Assembly: GCF_902779965.1 (NCBI RefSeq) | Contig: NZ_CACZDK010000038.1 | Span: forward strand, 8,655 to 48,638 | Direction of reading: 5' to 3' | Length of the DNA stretch: 39,984 nt | Source: Fibrobacter succinogenes | GTDB taxonomy: Bacteria > Fibrobacterota > Fibrobacteria > Fibrobacterales > Fibrobacteraceae | Shown: one piece after another, positions 1-8,281 of the stretch | Position numbering within the stretch: the first letter of the stretch is position 1 | Layout of the letters: each line of letters starts with the position of its first letter | Notes under the pieces: generated by a model | The model's database searches: none | What the model was told of the DNA's origin: nothing | What the model saw: only the letters and a program-made list of their open reading frames with translations | Position numbers and translations under genes: made by a program

Positions 1-874
1 CACGTTCCTGTTTTCGACCTTGTTCAAGTCCCTGTTCACGTCCTTTGAGCCAAATTTCGGCTTCGATAGCTTCATCAGCGTGTTTATCGAACATATGTTC
101 CTCCAAGGCTTTAAGCAGTTCAGGGCTTATGCGGCTTACGCGCAAACGGTTGAGGGCATCCCTAAAGATCGAGTCCTTCGATTCAGGAACTTCAAGCGGC
201 CCCTGCGACAAGAGTTTCAGCCAGTAGTCCTCGCGTGAACCGATGCTCTTGCGAATCCTCTTAAAGTTCGGTAAATCAACTACAATATATCTATTTTTAC
301 TGAAAATGGGAAGAACCCGATGTGTTGAGTCGCTATGGTGAACCTCGTCCTCGCTATAGACGGCCCAAGTATCCTTAAAAATATCCTTTGACTTGAGAAT
401 TTGGAAATTACAAAGCCAGATGGATACCGTTTCGGGAAGTTCATAAAAATGAACCTTACGCTCCTTTTCGTCCATCAATTTAAAATACGTCGAGCGGTTA
501 TACTCGTACTTGCCTCGTAACGTTTGGTAGGAATTGTAGAGTTGGAGACGATCTAAAAAGAAGGGGTGGCTACGATTTTGCAACTCAATATTAAAATAAC
601 GGTTATCCTTGGTGGTTACCCACACGTCAAGTCGTGCGGAATCATCTTCTGGCATGAAAACGTTAATGGGCTTCTCGAACTCGTAATCGAGATCTATGAT
701 TTCGTGGTCGTTGTCTAGCCCAAGCAAACAATTGAGAATATCACGAATGGTGTCCTTGTCATCCATCAGCACGCGAAACGTTTCACTGTAATAAGGAAGC
801 AAGAACTGTTCACCCTGCGCGTTCGTGACGATATAGTAGGCCCTCTTTTCTGATGTTGTATTATTTTCGGTCAT
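1..874 (-). CDS. Rpn/PD-(D/E)XK nuclease family 'transposase' protein, partial (3' end outside window)
   Basis: Reading the minus strand from ATG at 872-874 gives an open frame of about 291 codons that runs off the window at base 1. The start MTENNTTSEKRAYYIV is followed by a core with LDVWV and FNIELQN, matching the D...ExQ nuclease strands of the PD-(D/E)XK nuclease/Rpn (PF12784-type) family. The C-terminal part contains the usual charged coiled tail, with repeated GREQGLEQGRKQ-like residues. Family members are RecA-independent recombination-promoting nucleases or transposase-like proteins, common and multicopy in Fibrobacter. No inverted repeats or target duplication were found here, so mobility is inferred from the family only. 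It is transcribed divergently from the SUMF1-like cluster. Confidence 0.8.
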   Translation of the reverse strand, partial: MTENNTTSEKRAYYIVTNAQGEQFLLPYYSETFRVLMDDKDTIRDILNCLLGLDNDHEIIDLDYEFEKPINVFMPEDDSARLDVWVTTKDNRYFNIELQNRSHPFFLDRLQLYNSYQTLRGKYEYNRSTYFKLMDEKERKVHFYELPETVSIWLCNFQILKSKDIFKDTWAVYSEDEVHHSDSTHRVLPIFSKNRYIVVDLPNFKRIRKSIGSREDYWLKLLSQGPLEVPESKDSIFRDALNRLRVSRISPELLKALEEHMFDKHADEAIEAEIWLKGREQGLEQGRKQER

Positions 875-964
875 TTACAATTCCTTTAGAGGGTTGGTTA
901 TGATTTGCCCCCTATACTATTAACACGCTTCAGCAAGCCGTTTGGCTCATGAAAACTTTGTAGC

Positions 965-1147
965 GTGGACAATGTCATTTGCCCCTCTTATTTGAAAGGA
1001 GGTGATGCTCATTCCGATTGGAGGTATATTTCCTACGATTACATCTCTTCCAATTATTATGATGGTTGTTCCTGCGGTTTCCGCCTCATCCGCAACATCG
1101 GCAACAATGCCAAATGGAAAGAAACCAAAAAGAACGACAAACAATAG
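965..1147 (+). pseudogene. C-terminal remnant of a SUMF1-like secreted paralog
   Basis: The frame ending at 1147 encodes YLKGGDAHSDWRY...CGFRLIRNIGNNAKW. It matches the last ~50 residues of the two genes downstream (GFRLIRNIGNNAKW in all three), but nothing upstream in frame resembles the rest of a SUMF1 domain. The nucleotide segment around 1077-1118 is nearly identical to 2454-2496 and 3693-3735. I read this as the decayed 3' end of a first copy in a tandem array of three, possibly truncated when the divergent nuclease gene arrived. A separately translated 60-residue protein from the ATG at 965 is formally possible but unlikely. Confidence 0.7.
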
Positions 1148-1154
1148 CTTTAAT

Positions 1155-1179
1155 AAAGAGAGCTTCGGGTCTCTTTTTT
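1155..1179 (+). terminator. Rho-independent terminator after the SUMF1 remnant
   Basis: AAAGAGA (1155-1161) pairs with TCTCTTT (1170-1176) around an 8-base GC-rich loop and is followed by more T residues. It sits 8 bp after the stop of the remnant and 15 bp before the start of the next copy. This suggests the lost gene once formed its own transcription unit. Confidence 0.6.
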
Positions 1180-1193
1180 GTAGATTCTTTTAT

Positions 1194-2513
1194 ATGAACC
1201 GAATTGTCATTACGAAAACGATTCTGCTATTATTCGTCTCATGCTTTGCTTTTGTTAATGCGCGTCAGTATACTATTGAATCCCTGAAAAATCCAAGCAC
1301 CAATCAACAAAACATAGCTCTGTTAAGTCAGGTACAAAAGACGATAGATGTGAATCGAAAATCCTTAAAGAAATTGCAATGGCTCGAAGTCGAGAAGAAC
1401 GAAATAGTCAAAGTTTGCATAGACGGTAAAATCCCCGTATGGGAAACATCGATGAATGCGGCGATATACAGCGATTCCTGCATCGTATTCCAAGTACCGA
1501 CGCTTATCGGCGTTGATTCGCTTAAAGCCTATTTCCGCAAAGACGGTAAATCACATAAGATTAATTTGGCAATCGGCTTGAAATACCTGAACTTCAAAAA
1601 TAAACAAGTGCTGTTGGGCTATAACGAATTTACTAAGGATCAGTTGCAGAGATGGTTCAGACTCTTTGAAAACGAAGATCCAGAAAGGTTTGCGTCCGTT
1701 TCAGGTACATATTTAGTTGACAAGTATCCCATAACGAATTGTGAATTTACGCAGGTGATGTGGGATAGCATTCCCGAAAAATCCACCTATCAATACGACA
1801 TACCAGTAAAAAAAGCACATAGAGAATATCTTGCCAGGAAAAAAGCCTCTGTACGTAACGATGGTTGCTCAGTTCACGATACTGCAGCAAGCAAGATAAA
1901 CCTGTATCTGGCTATGAAATACGCTAATGCACGCAGTATTCGTGAAGGAATAAAGCCATATTACATTTTTTCCAAGACGGACCATAAAAAAGAGGCTATT
2001 CTAGAAAATAGCTATGTTATAAGGCGTTTGGCCTTTTCAGAAGAAAGCAAAGGTGAATTTATTCTAGTTTCAATAAATCCAACCTCAGACGGTTACAGGT
2101 TACCTTATTTGGACGAATGGACGTTGTTTGCTCGTGGAGGTGACAATAAAAAACGAGCCCCTTGGGGCGATTCTACGGCAACATTCGAAGAAGCCTCGAA
2201 GTATGCCAGATTTAATACAAAGCCCCCTCGCGATACAAACGGTTATTATTATGCAGAACCGGTAGGACAATTACTACCTAACGGCTATGGTTTATACGAT
2301 ATTTTCGGCCTTGTTAGAGAACGCGTCCTTTTAAGAAAACCTTTGTTCTTTAACGCTGGTTATGCATCGTGTTTTAAGGGAGGGGATTATGACGATTATT
2401 GGTATAAAATTCACAATGGAATTTATGAAATGGCGGAATCAGGAATGAATTCCGGTTTCCGCCTCATCCGCAACATCGGCAATAACGCCAAATGGAGCGA
2501 AGTCAAGGATTAA
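1194..2513 (+). CDS. Secreted SUMF1/formylglycine-generating-enzyme-like domain protein
   Basis: The ATG at 1194 is chosen because it gives a clear signal peptide (MNRIVITKTILLLFVSCFAFVNA). The frame is open further upstream, but that part overlaps the remnant and the terminator. The mature protein, about 415 residues, ends in a SUMF1/FGE-sulfatase-type domain with YPITNCEFTQVMWD, DGYRLPYLDEWTLFARGG, NGYGLYDIFGLV and GFRLIRNIG. True FGEs oxidise a sulfatase cysteine. Many secreted homologues have only the fold and act as binding or maturation proteins, and I see no basis to assign an enzyme activity. It is the intact member of a tandem array; the next copy is damaged. Function unknown beyond fold and export. 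Confidence 0.75.
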   Translation: MNRIVITKTILLLFVSCFAFVNARQYTIESLKNPSTNQQNIALLSQVQKTIDVNRKSLKKLQWLEVEKNEIVKVCIDGKIPVWETSMNAAIYSDSCIVFQVPTLIGVDSLKAYFRKDGKSHKINLAIGLKYLNFKNKQVLLGYNEFTKDQLQRWFRLFENEDPERFASVSGTYLVDKYPITNCEFTQVMWDSIPEKSTYQYDIPVKKAHREYLARKKASVRNDGCSVHDTAASKINLYLAMKYANARSIREGIKPYYIFSKTDHKKEAILENSYVIRRLAFSEESKGEFILVSINPTSDGYRLPYLDEWTLFARGGDNKKRAPWGDSTATFEEASKYARFNTKPPRDTNGYYYAEPVGQLLPNGYGLYDIFGLVRERVLLRKPLFFNAGYASCFKGGDYDDYWYKIHNGIYEMAESGMNSGFRLIRNIGNNAKWSEVKD

Positions 2514-2521
2514 GTATTTCT

Positions 2522-3764
2522 ATGAAACTGATTTTTCTATTAATCGCCGCCTGCTTTGCGTTTGCCTTGGCCGACAAAAAAGTTGATTTGACAACTGATT
2601 CTTTAAATCAAGAAATTTGGATCGAGGCTGAAAAAACTGAAACGATTAGAATTTGGAACTGAATCGATTAACGTGTATTTCCCAGATGCGGATAGTTCGC
2701 ATAAAATCAATTTAGCAGTCGGGATGAAGTATCTCAATTTCAAAAACGAAGAAGTTCTTTTAGGATTTAATCGATACTCCGAAAAAGAATTACAGATGCT
2801 AGGGGTTTGCATTGCAGGGGAGCTCGGAGCAGTACCTTGTGGCCCCCAAAATGAAGATCCTGAAAGGCTTGTTTCCGTTACCGGAACGTACTTAGTAGAT
2901 AAGTACCCCGTCACAAACTGCGAGTTTACACAATTGATGTGGGATAGTATTCCAGAAAAAGCAACATATGAATATTGGGATTTTCAAAAGCACCATAAAA
3001 AATGGTTGTCAAGAAAAAAACGCAGTATCCGAAATGAAAATTGTATAGCACATGACACCGCTGCTAATATGCTATCCGTACAGCAGGCCATGAAATACGC
3101 CAATGCCCGCAGTATTAAAGAAGGGCTTAAGCCATATTATCATTTTTCACCAATCGATGCCCAAAGCCCAGCAATTTTAGCCGATGGATATATAATAACC
3201 TATTGGGACTTTAAAGACTACGGAACGAGATTTTTTGATGGAGATGAATATTTCTACCCTAATCCATATATAAAGGTTACAGAAGATAAGACGTCCGATG
3301 GATATAGACTCCCTTATTACGACGAATGGATGATGTTCGCCCGAGGAGGGGACAAAAAAAAGAAAGCGCCTTGGGGAGACGTTACTGCAACTTTTGAAGA
3401 GGCTACAAAATATGCCAGATTTTCTGACTTCGTCAAAGAACAACACGAATATGAAGATACAGAACCAGTTGGTCAATTGTTGCCGAACGGATACGGTCTT
3501 TATGACATATTTGGCCTTGTTCAAGAAAATGTTTTATTAAAGAAATACCTTAGATACAACTTCAGCAATATTAGTTGCATGAAAGGAGGTGGTTATCAAG
3601 TTGTTACAGCCCCAAACATAAGTTTTAACAATATCTCTTATTGGAAAGATTTCGATTATGGGCATTACAAATCAGGAAGCTCACTCTTAGCCGGTTTCCG
3701 CTTAATCCGCAATATTGGCAATAACGCCAAGTGGACCGAAATTAAAACAGTTAGCAAAGAGTAG
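2522..3764 (+). pseudogene. Frameshifted SUMF1-like paralog with internal deletion
   Basis: The ATG at 2522, 8 bp after the previous stop, begins a signal peptide (MKLIFLLIAACFAFALA) and reads through WIEAEKTETIRI, which aligns with WLEVEKNEIVKV of the preceding gene. That frame stops at 2661. Homology resumes in another frame with FGTESINVYF at about 2652 and continues to 3764 (SUMF1 motifs YPVTNCEFTQLMWD, DGYRLPYYDEWMMFARGG, NGYGLYDIFGLV, GFRLIRNIG). Against the intact copy, roughly 30-35 codons are missing at the junction, so a deletion that is not a multiple of three probably broke the gene. A 363-residue product from the ATG at 2673 would lack a signal peptide. A sequencing error is an alternative only for the frameshift, not for the missing residues. 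Confidence 0.7.
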
Positions 3765-3803
3765 TGACCTGTTTCTAAGCTGCAAAATTCTATCTTATCT
3801 CCC

Positions 3804-5546
3804 GTGAATAAGAAATACATTATCCCTGTCGTTATTTTTTCGATTTTGTTGTTGCTCCCGTTTGGCGTGCAAACGGTTGCCGATTTGCGTGGCGAAAAGC
3901 GTTTCCAGCCGTTTGACATTTTCAAGGATGTGGTTTACACTCCGATTGTGCGCGAGAAAAAGGTCGCCGCGGTTGCGGACTCGCTGGATGTCAAGTGGCG
4001 TGCGGCGCGCGAGGCGATTGCTGCGGGTGCTGAGGTCGCTGATGCTTTGGAGCCTGTGACGTCTTCGCTTTCGGACTTGGAAGCGGCAGTGCTTTCGGTG
4101 AATACGTATGCTGAACTTGATACGGCTGAAGCTCGTTACAAGAGTCTCAAGTTGGCGGATACGCTGCTTTCGAAGCTGGAGGACGAACCAGAATCGTTCC
4201 CGCAGGCGGATTCTTGCATCAAGTCGCTCGTGGCTGACCTTGGTCATGTGTCGTTGTGGCGTGCGTTCTTGGACGTGAAGCATTACGGCGTGTGGACGAG
4301 CCGCTATTTGCGTGCTTTTGAAAATAAGATTGATGACGAGAGCGCTATTGTATTGGCGTTGCGCCCCAAGTACCAACTTGCGGTGTGGAACCTCTTTAGC
4401 GATCCGGGCGAGAAGGTTGTTCTCGGTGCTGCTGGCGATTGCATCGGTGCGGGCTGTGGGCGCGATACCGCCGCGGCTTCCGACCGTTGGCTTTTCTACC
4501 GCCAGGATGTAGAATTCTTGGTGCAGCCGTCTCCGCTTGATGTGCGCAGTGCAAAGCTTGACAATCCGGTGAAGGCGATTGAAAGGTTCCGCGACCAGCT
4601 CAAGGCGAAGGGTGTAGAACTCTTGGTGGTGATTACGCCGGGTAAGCCGAGCATTTACCCGGAACGGTTGACGGGCAAAAATTCGGATGGTGCTGGGAAT
4701 GCTGGTGCTGAGAATGCTGCCGGAACTGCCGCGGGTGAAAATGCCGTCGGGCTCCAGTCGCATGGCAAGAAGATTTTGGATTCGCTCACGCGTGCTGGCT
4801 TTAACACGGTGGATTTGTACACGCCGCTTTTGGCGGCGAAGTCCCGCGATTCCGTTGAAGGTGCGCTTTACCTGAACGACGATACGCACTGGACTCCGCG
4901 TGGGGCGGAAATTGCGGCTGACGTGATTGCGAAGAACGTCCGCGAAATGGTGGCTGCGGGAATCGTCAAATTCCGCGGAAGGGATGAGGTGCGCTACATT
5001 GCCGCCGATTCCGTGGCGGACCGCATGGGAGACGTGGGTGAAATGAGCGGACTCAACAAGTTCAATGCATTCAAGGTGCAGAAAGTGACGGGACACGTTG
5101 TTTCGCAACAGAATATCAAGGATCGCACCGAAAAACTCCCGATGGATACTGCTTGCGTTGCTGCGGCTAAGAATGCTTGCAAAAAGAGCGATTCTTGCTT
5201 TATTGCTCAGTCCGCGCTTTGTGAACGAGACACTGTGCTTTACGACACCACAATCACTCCTTTCAAAGACGATTTCCGCAAGTCCGAAATCTTGATTCTC
5301 GGAGACAGCTTCAGTCGCATTTATCAGACTGATTCGCCGGTGAACGCCGGATGGATTGCTCATTTCGCGAAGAACATGAACCGCCCGGTCGCATCCATCG
5401 TAAGCGACGGTGGCGCCTCGACGCTCGTCCGTGAAAAGCTCGCCCGCAAGGCTAGCGTGCTCAAAGGCAAGAAACTTCTCATTTGGGAATTCGTGGAACG
5501 CGACCTCCGCTTCGGCGCCGAAGGCTGGAAGGACGTGGAATTTTAA
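3804..5546 (+). CDS. AlgX/AlgJ-like SGNH O-acetyltransferase domain protein, membrane-anchored
   Basis: GTG start at 3804, then an N-terminal hydrophobic segment (KYIIPVVIFSILLLLPFGVQ, about residues 4-22) that acts as an uncleaved anchor or signal. The C-terminal half is SGNH-like: DRWLFY (227-232) resembles the 'GWLFY' entry motif of AlgX/AlgJ proteins, DTHW (360-363) holds the catalytic Asp-His pair, and GDSFS (500-504) the nucleophilic Ser block. Such proteins O-acetylate extracytoplasmic polysaccharides together with an MBOAT acyltransferase, but no MBOAT gene is visible here. Residues ~55-200 are Ala/Glu/Leu rich and probably helical. A low-complexity insertion (GAGNAGAENAAGTAAGEN, around 297-314) is odd. 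The polymer substrate is unknown. Confidence 0.75.
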   Translation: MNKKYIIPVVIFSILLLLPFGVQTVADLRGEKRFQPFDIFKDVVYTPIVREKKVAAVADSLDVKWRAAREAIAAGAEVADALEPVTSSLSDLEAAVLSVNTYAELDTAEARYKSLKLADTLLSKLEDEPESFPQADSCIKSLVADLGHVSLWRAFLDVKHYGVWTSRYLRAFENKIDDESAIVLALRPKYQLAVWNLFSDPGEKVVLGAAGDCIGAGCGRDTAAASDRWLFYRQDVEFLVQPSPLDVRSAKLDNPVKAIERFRDQLKAKGVELLVVITPGKPSIYPERLTGKNSDGAGNAGAENAAGTAAGENAVGLQSHGKKILDSLTRAGFNTVDLYTPLLAAKSRDSVEGALYLNDDTHWTPRGAEIAADVIAKNVREMVAAGIVKFRGRDEVRYIAADSVADRMGDVGEMSGLNKFNAFKVQKVTGHVVSQQNIKDRTEKLPMDTACVAAAKNACKKSDSCFIAQSALCERDTVLYDTTITPFKDDFRKSEILILGDSFSRIYQTDSPVNAGWIAHFAKNMNRPVASIVSDGGASTLVREKLARKASVLKGKKLLIWEFVERDLRFGAEGWKDVEF

Positions 5547-5557
5547 GGTATGAGCGA

Positions 5558-5720
5558 TGAGGTCGTGCTTCGCACTGTCGGCTCGCTTCGCTTTGAGCAA
5601 ATTGCTCATACCCCAAAGGGCCGTAAGGCCCGAGCCCATACCCCATACCTACTGTTTACTTCCTACTGCTTACTTCCTCCTAACCACTAACCACTATTTA
5701 CTAACCACCAACCACTGCTT
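5558..5720. repeat. Intergenic stretch with palindromes and short tandem CCACTAAC-type repeats
   Basis: No gene seen. It holds the palindrome TGAGCAAATTGCTCA (5594-5608), the hairpin GGGCC-gtaa-GGCCC (5618-5631), two near copies of TACTGYTTACTTCC, and then several TAACCAC/CAACCAC units running up to the next start codon at 5721. No T-run follows the hairpin, so it is not a standard terminator. No Shine-Dalgarno is visible before 5721. Confidence 0.5.
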
Positions 5721-5957
5721 ATGCCAAGACATGGAACCCCGACGCCGGGACAGGCGATCCTCGAAGGAATTGAATGGCTTAAAATCGACAAGCAGGAATT
5801 TGCCCGCAGGGTGGGCGTTTCTGTAGAAATGCTCGACCAGTTGATTGCAGGTGAAATCAGCATCTCGACCGAGATGGCGAATGCGCTCGAATCCGTGACC
5901 GGGAGCCCTGCCGCCTACTGGAAAATGCTCGAACGCAAAAGCCGCGCCTCTCGTTAG
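5721..5957 (+). CDS. HigA-like XRE-family antitoxin/HTH protein, orphan
   Basis: A 78-residue protein. TPGQAILEGIEWLKIDKQEFARR is followed by VGVSVEMLDQLIAGEISISTEMANALESVTGSPAAYW, the pattern of HigA-type addiction-module antitoxins (an 'HPGEIL...LA..lGVs...is.ln.kr.iS.emA..L....g.sp..W' layout). The HTH lies at about residues 24-60. No HigB-like toxin ORF is adjacent on either strand, so it is an orphan antitoxin or a small regulator. The upstream DNA consists of short tandem repeats and lacks an obvious ribosome binding site. Its 3' end overlaps a CTCGTTAGGC repeat, suggesting repeat spread right up to the stop codon. Confidence 0.7.
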   Translation: MPRHGTPTPGQAILEGIEWLKIDKQEFARRVGVSVEMLDQLIAGEISISTEMANALESVTGSPAAYWKMLERKSRASR

Positions 5958-6010
5958 GCCGCGCATTCCAGTAAATCGCGCATCTCGTTAGGCAGCACAT
6001 CTCGTTAGGC
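5950..6010 (+). repeat. Three copies of CTCGTTAGGC
   Basis: Exact 10-mers start at 5950, 5984 and 6001. The first overlaps the end of the HigA-like gene. The spacing is irregular (34 and 17 bp). Likely part of a degenerate intergenic repeat; no function assigned. Confidence 0.6.
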
Positions 6011-6023
6011 TGTGCTTCGCGCT

Positions 6024-6051
6024 GTCATTCCCAGCTTGATCGGGAATCTCC
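6024..6051. repeat. Dispersed palindromic GTCATTCC...GGGAATCTCC element, copy 1
   Basis: ATTCCC and GGGAAT form the arms of a small inverted repeat around AGCTTGATC. A diverged copy lies inside the injection-system operon at 23541-23568, and a related arm pair lies at 29136-29161. REP-like intergenic family; here between the HigA-like gene and pmbA. Confidence 0.55.
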
Positions 6052-6106
6052 ACATTCTATTTTTTTATACTTGACTTGTAAATAATTAAAATTTTGATTT
6101 TGCGAT

Positions 6107-7435
6107 ATGAATATTAAAGATGCTGTTTCTTTTATGTGCGACATCGCCAAGGGCGAAGCCGACCAGTTTGATGTGATTGCTTCCAACTCCCATTCCGAAG
6201 GCCTTTCGGTTTTTCAAGGGCAAGTGCAAAATACCGAAATTTCGGATTCCGTCGGGCTCGGTGTCCGAGTCATTAAGGATGGTCGCCCGGGCTATGCTCA
6301 CACGGAACGCTTGACAGACGAAGCTTTACGCCAGACGCTCAAGGACGCTCTTTGCCACACGCAGTGGACCGAAAAAATCGACATCACGCTCCCGCAGGCG
6401 GTTGAACTCCCGAAGGACGAACCGAATTACAATCCGGCGCTCGAATCGCTTGACCTTGTGACCATGAAGGATTTCTGCATTGAACTTGAAAAGGCTACGT
6501 TTGCGAAGTCCAAAGAAATCGAGAACATTCCGTATCTCGGTGGCGATATCGAGCATGATTATTCCATTGTCGCAAACAACACGGGGCTTTTTTACGAGGC
6601 GCGTTCGAACTGCGCTTCTGCCGGTGCCGGTGCTGTCGCAAGCCGCGATGGCATCAAGAAACTTGGAAATTTTGTGAAAAACGGCCGCAATTGGAACGAT
6701 TTTTCTGTCGAAGAAATCGCAAGCAAGACGGCTGAATACGCTACGGAACTTTTTGGCGCCAAGAAAATCGAAGGCGGCAAGATTCCGGTGATTCTTTCGG
6801 AGCGCATCTCGGCACGTTTCCTTGGCATGTACAACCAACCGTTTTTCGCTGAAACGATGCAAAAAGGGCAGTCTCGTCTTGATGGCAAGGAAGGCGAAAA
6901 AGTCGCCAGCGATGTTTTCTCTTTGTGGAACGATCCGGTTGGCGAAATGTTCCAGCACAAGTTTTATTTCGATTCTGAAGGTTGCGTGACCAAGCGCGTC
7001 AAGGTCGTCGAAAATGGCGTCTTCAATTCTGCACTTTACAATCTCGAAACTGCTGCCAAGGCTCATTGCGAAACAACCGGTAACGGAGACCGCAGCTTTG
7101 GTAGCAAAATGTCCACGAGCTTCTACAATATGCTTGTGCCGCCTGGAACGATGACGACCGCGGAACTCCTCAAGCTGTTCCCGAAGTGCTTGCTTGTGGT
7201 GCGCCTGGAAGGCAATTCCGGCTGCAATCCCGTGAGTGGAGAACTCAGCATCGGGGCGCACGGCTTCTGGTGCGAAAACGGCGCTATCCAGCATCCGGTC
7301 GATGGCGTGACGCTTAGCGGAAACTTCTTTGACATCATCAAGAACATTGTGGCGGTCGGTAACGAATACCGTGACCCGTTTGCAAGCTATAAAGTCCCAG
7401 CTCTTGCCGTGAGCGAACTTAGCGTCAGCGCATAG
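6107..7435 (+). CDS. pmbA: TldE/PmbA family metalloprotease subunit
   Basis: 442 residues over the full family length, starting MNIKDAVSFMCDIAKGEADQFDV. Recognisable PmbA/TldD signatures include SVGLGVRVIKDGRPGYAHTE in the N-terminal third and EGNSGCNPVSGELSIGAHG near the C-terminus, followed by VDGVTLSGNFFDIIKNI. PmbA (TldE) pairs with TldD in a heterodimeric protease that processes modified peptides (microcin B17, CcdA in E. coli). PmbA itself lacks the zinc-binding HExxxH, and I see none here either. The partner tldD is not in the window. The 5' region is AT-rich with TTGACT near 6071 as a possible -35. It appears to be a monocistronic housekeeping gene just before the accessory region. 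Confidence 0.9.
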   Translation: MNIKDAVSFMCDIAKGEADQFDVIASNSHSEGLSVFQGQVQNTEISDSVGLGVRVIKDGRPGYAHTERLTDEALRQTLKDALCHTQWTEKIDITLPQAVELPKDEPNYNPALESLDLVTMKDFCIELEKATFAKSKEIENIPYLGGDIEHDYSIVANNTGLFYEARSNCASAGAGAVASRDGIKKLGNFVKNGRNWNDFSVEEIASKTAEYATELFGAKKIEGGKIPVILSERISARFLGMYNQPFFAETMQKGQSRLDGKEGEKVASDVFSLWNDPVGEMFQHKFYFDSEGCVTKRVKVVENGVFNSALYNLETAAKAHCETTGNGDRSFGSKMSTSFYNMLVPPGTMTTAELLKLFPKCLLVVRLEGNSGCNPVSGELSIGAHGFWCENGAIQHPVDGVTLSGNFFDIIKNIVAVGNEYRDPFASYKVPALAVSELSVSA

Positions 7436-7549
7436 TCCGCACGTATCTGAAAGTTCGTGTTCTAAGCAAACGCGCGTTCTAAAACCGTGCGCTTTCTCGA
7501 CAAGGGTAGCGCTTTTCCTGAACGCGCAATTCTTGTAAGGCTCCTTTGC

Positions 7550-7599
7550 AAAAAAAAATGCTGCAAGAACGTTTGGAGGCGACCTTAGTCCTTGCAGCA
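7550..7599 (-). terminator. Rho-independent terminator for the 7618-8181 gene
   Basis: TGCTGCAAG (7559-7567) pairs perfectly with CTTGCAGCA (7591-7599). On the minus strand the stem is followed by nine T residues (7550-7558). It lies 18 bp beyond the stop of the minus-strand gene. The loop is long (23 nt). Confidence 0.75.
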
Positions 7600-7617
7600 C
7601 TATGTTTGAGGCGTAAA

Positions 7618-8181
7618 TTAGTTTGTTTTTAGCGCGGCACGTATTTGTGACGGAAAATACAAGCTGTCTGGCGTAACGAATTTGGCTTGTTGCATTTTCG
7701 CGTTCTTGATTAAGTCTTTGATGTCCTTGATGACAATCCCGCTTGCCTTCAAAAGATTTCTCAAAAAATTCTCGATGGCGCAACTCAAGGCGTTGCTTTT
7801 AAACAAATGAATGATATCTTTATTTTCGCAGTCGATGAGGTTGTCTAAAATTTCTTGAATAGATTCATGAACTGCATTGTCCGATGCTAATTCAATAAAA
7901 CTTTGGTTGTAATTGTACTCGGCAGCATGTTCTGCGTAAAGGTCGAGAAGTGTTGCTGTCTTGCCAACCTTTAAATTAGATTCTGAATGGCCTTTGAATG
8001 CGTTTATTTTCAGATCTGGATTGTTTTTCAATTCGGTCGCAGCTGTATGCAAAAGATTGATGACCTCAGCCTGTTTGAGACTCACTTGCGAAACGTCCTT
8101 GAAAACGAGCGTCATAGCGAGCAAAATGAGGTCTAAATAAGGATTAGACTCATTTGTTGCAATGTTATTCTGCTCGGCCAT
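7618..8181 (-). CDS. Hypothetical protein downstream of LuxR-type regulator
   Basis: 187 residues, not recognised. It starts MAEQNNIATNESNPYLDLILLAMTLV; the first ~60 residues look amphipathic-helical, followed by charged helices (NAVHESIQEILDNLIDCENKD) and an IVIKDIKDLIKNAKMQQAKF segment. There is no signal peptide or convincing transmembrane helix. It follows the LuxR-type regulator on the same strand after about 100 bp and has its own strong terminator, so the two form a likely unit adjacent to and divergent from the injection-system operon. A co-regulator or regulator-binding role is possible from position alone. The N-terminal helix with 'LHTAATELKNNP' faintly recalls RebB-type small proteins, but this is too weak to use. 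Confidence 0.6.
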   Translation of the reverse strand: MAEQNNIATNESNPYLDLILLAMTLVFKDVSQVSLKQAEVINLLHTAATELKNNPDLKINAFKGHSESNLKVGKTATLLDLYAEHAAEYNYNQSFIELASDNAVHESIQEILDNLIDCENKDIIHLFKSNALSCAIENFLRNLLKASGIVIKDIKDLIKNAKMQQAKFVTPDSLYFPSQIRAALKTN

Positions 8182-8281
8182 ACCACATCTCCAATTTGAC
8201 GGAGATAAAGATAACTTGTATAGACCCCTTTTTGCAATAACCCAAATGGGTTATTCTTGCAGAAAAATGGCAAAAATCAAT

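Noticed and set aside
1002-1193. Longer N-terminus for the intact SUMF1-like gene
   Set aside because: It would read through the remnant copy and terminator and bury the signal peptide that begins at 1194.
3795-5639. 614-codon open frame on the minus strand
   Set aside because: Fully antisense to the AlgX-like gene, with His/Arg-rich composition and no family features. It results from the codon bias of the real gene.
5721-5957. A HigBA toxin-antitoxin pair
   Set aside because: Only the HigA-like half is present; neither neighbouring sequence encodes a HigB/RelE-like toxin.
6326-7783. 485-codon open frame on the minus strand
   Set aside because: Antisense to pmbA and crosses the terminator at 7550-7599. 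No recognisable domain.
7618-8181. RebB-like R-body protein
   Set aside because: Only a faint N-terminal resemblance; length and the charged C-terminal half do not fit, and no other reb genes are near.
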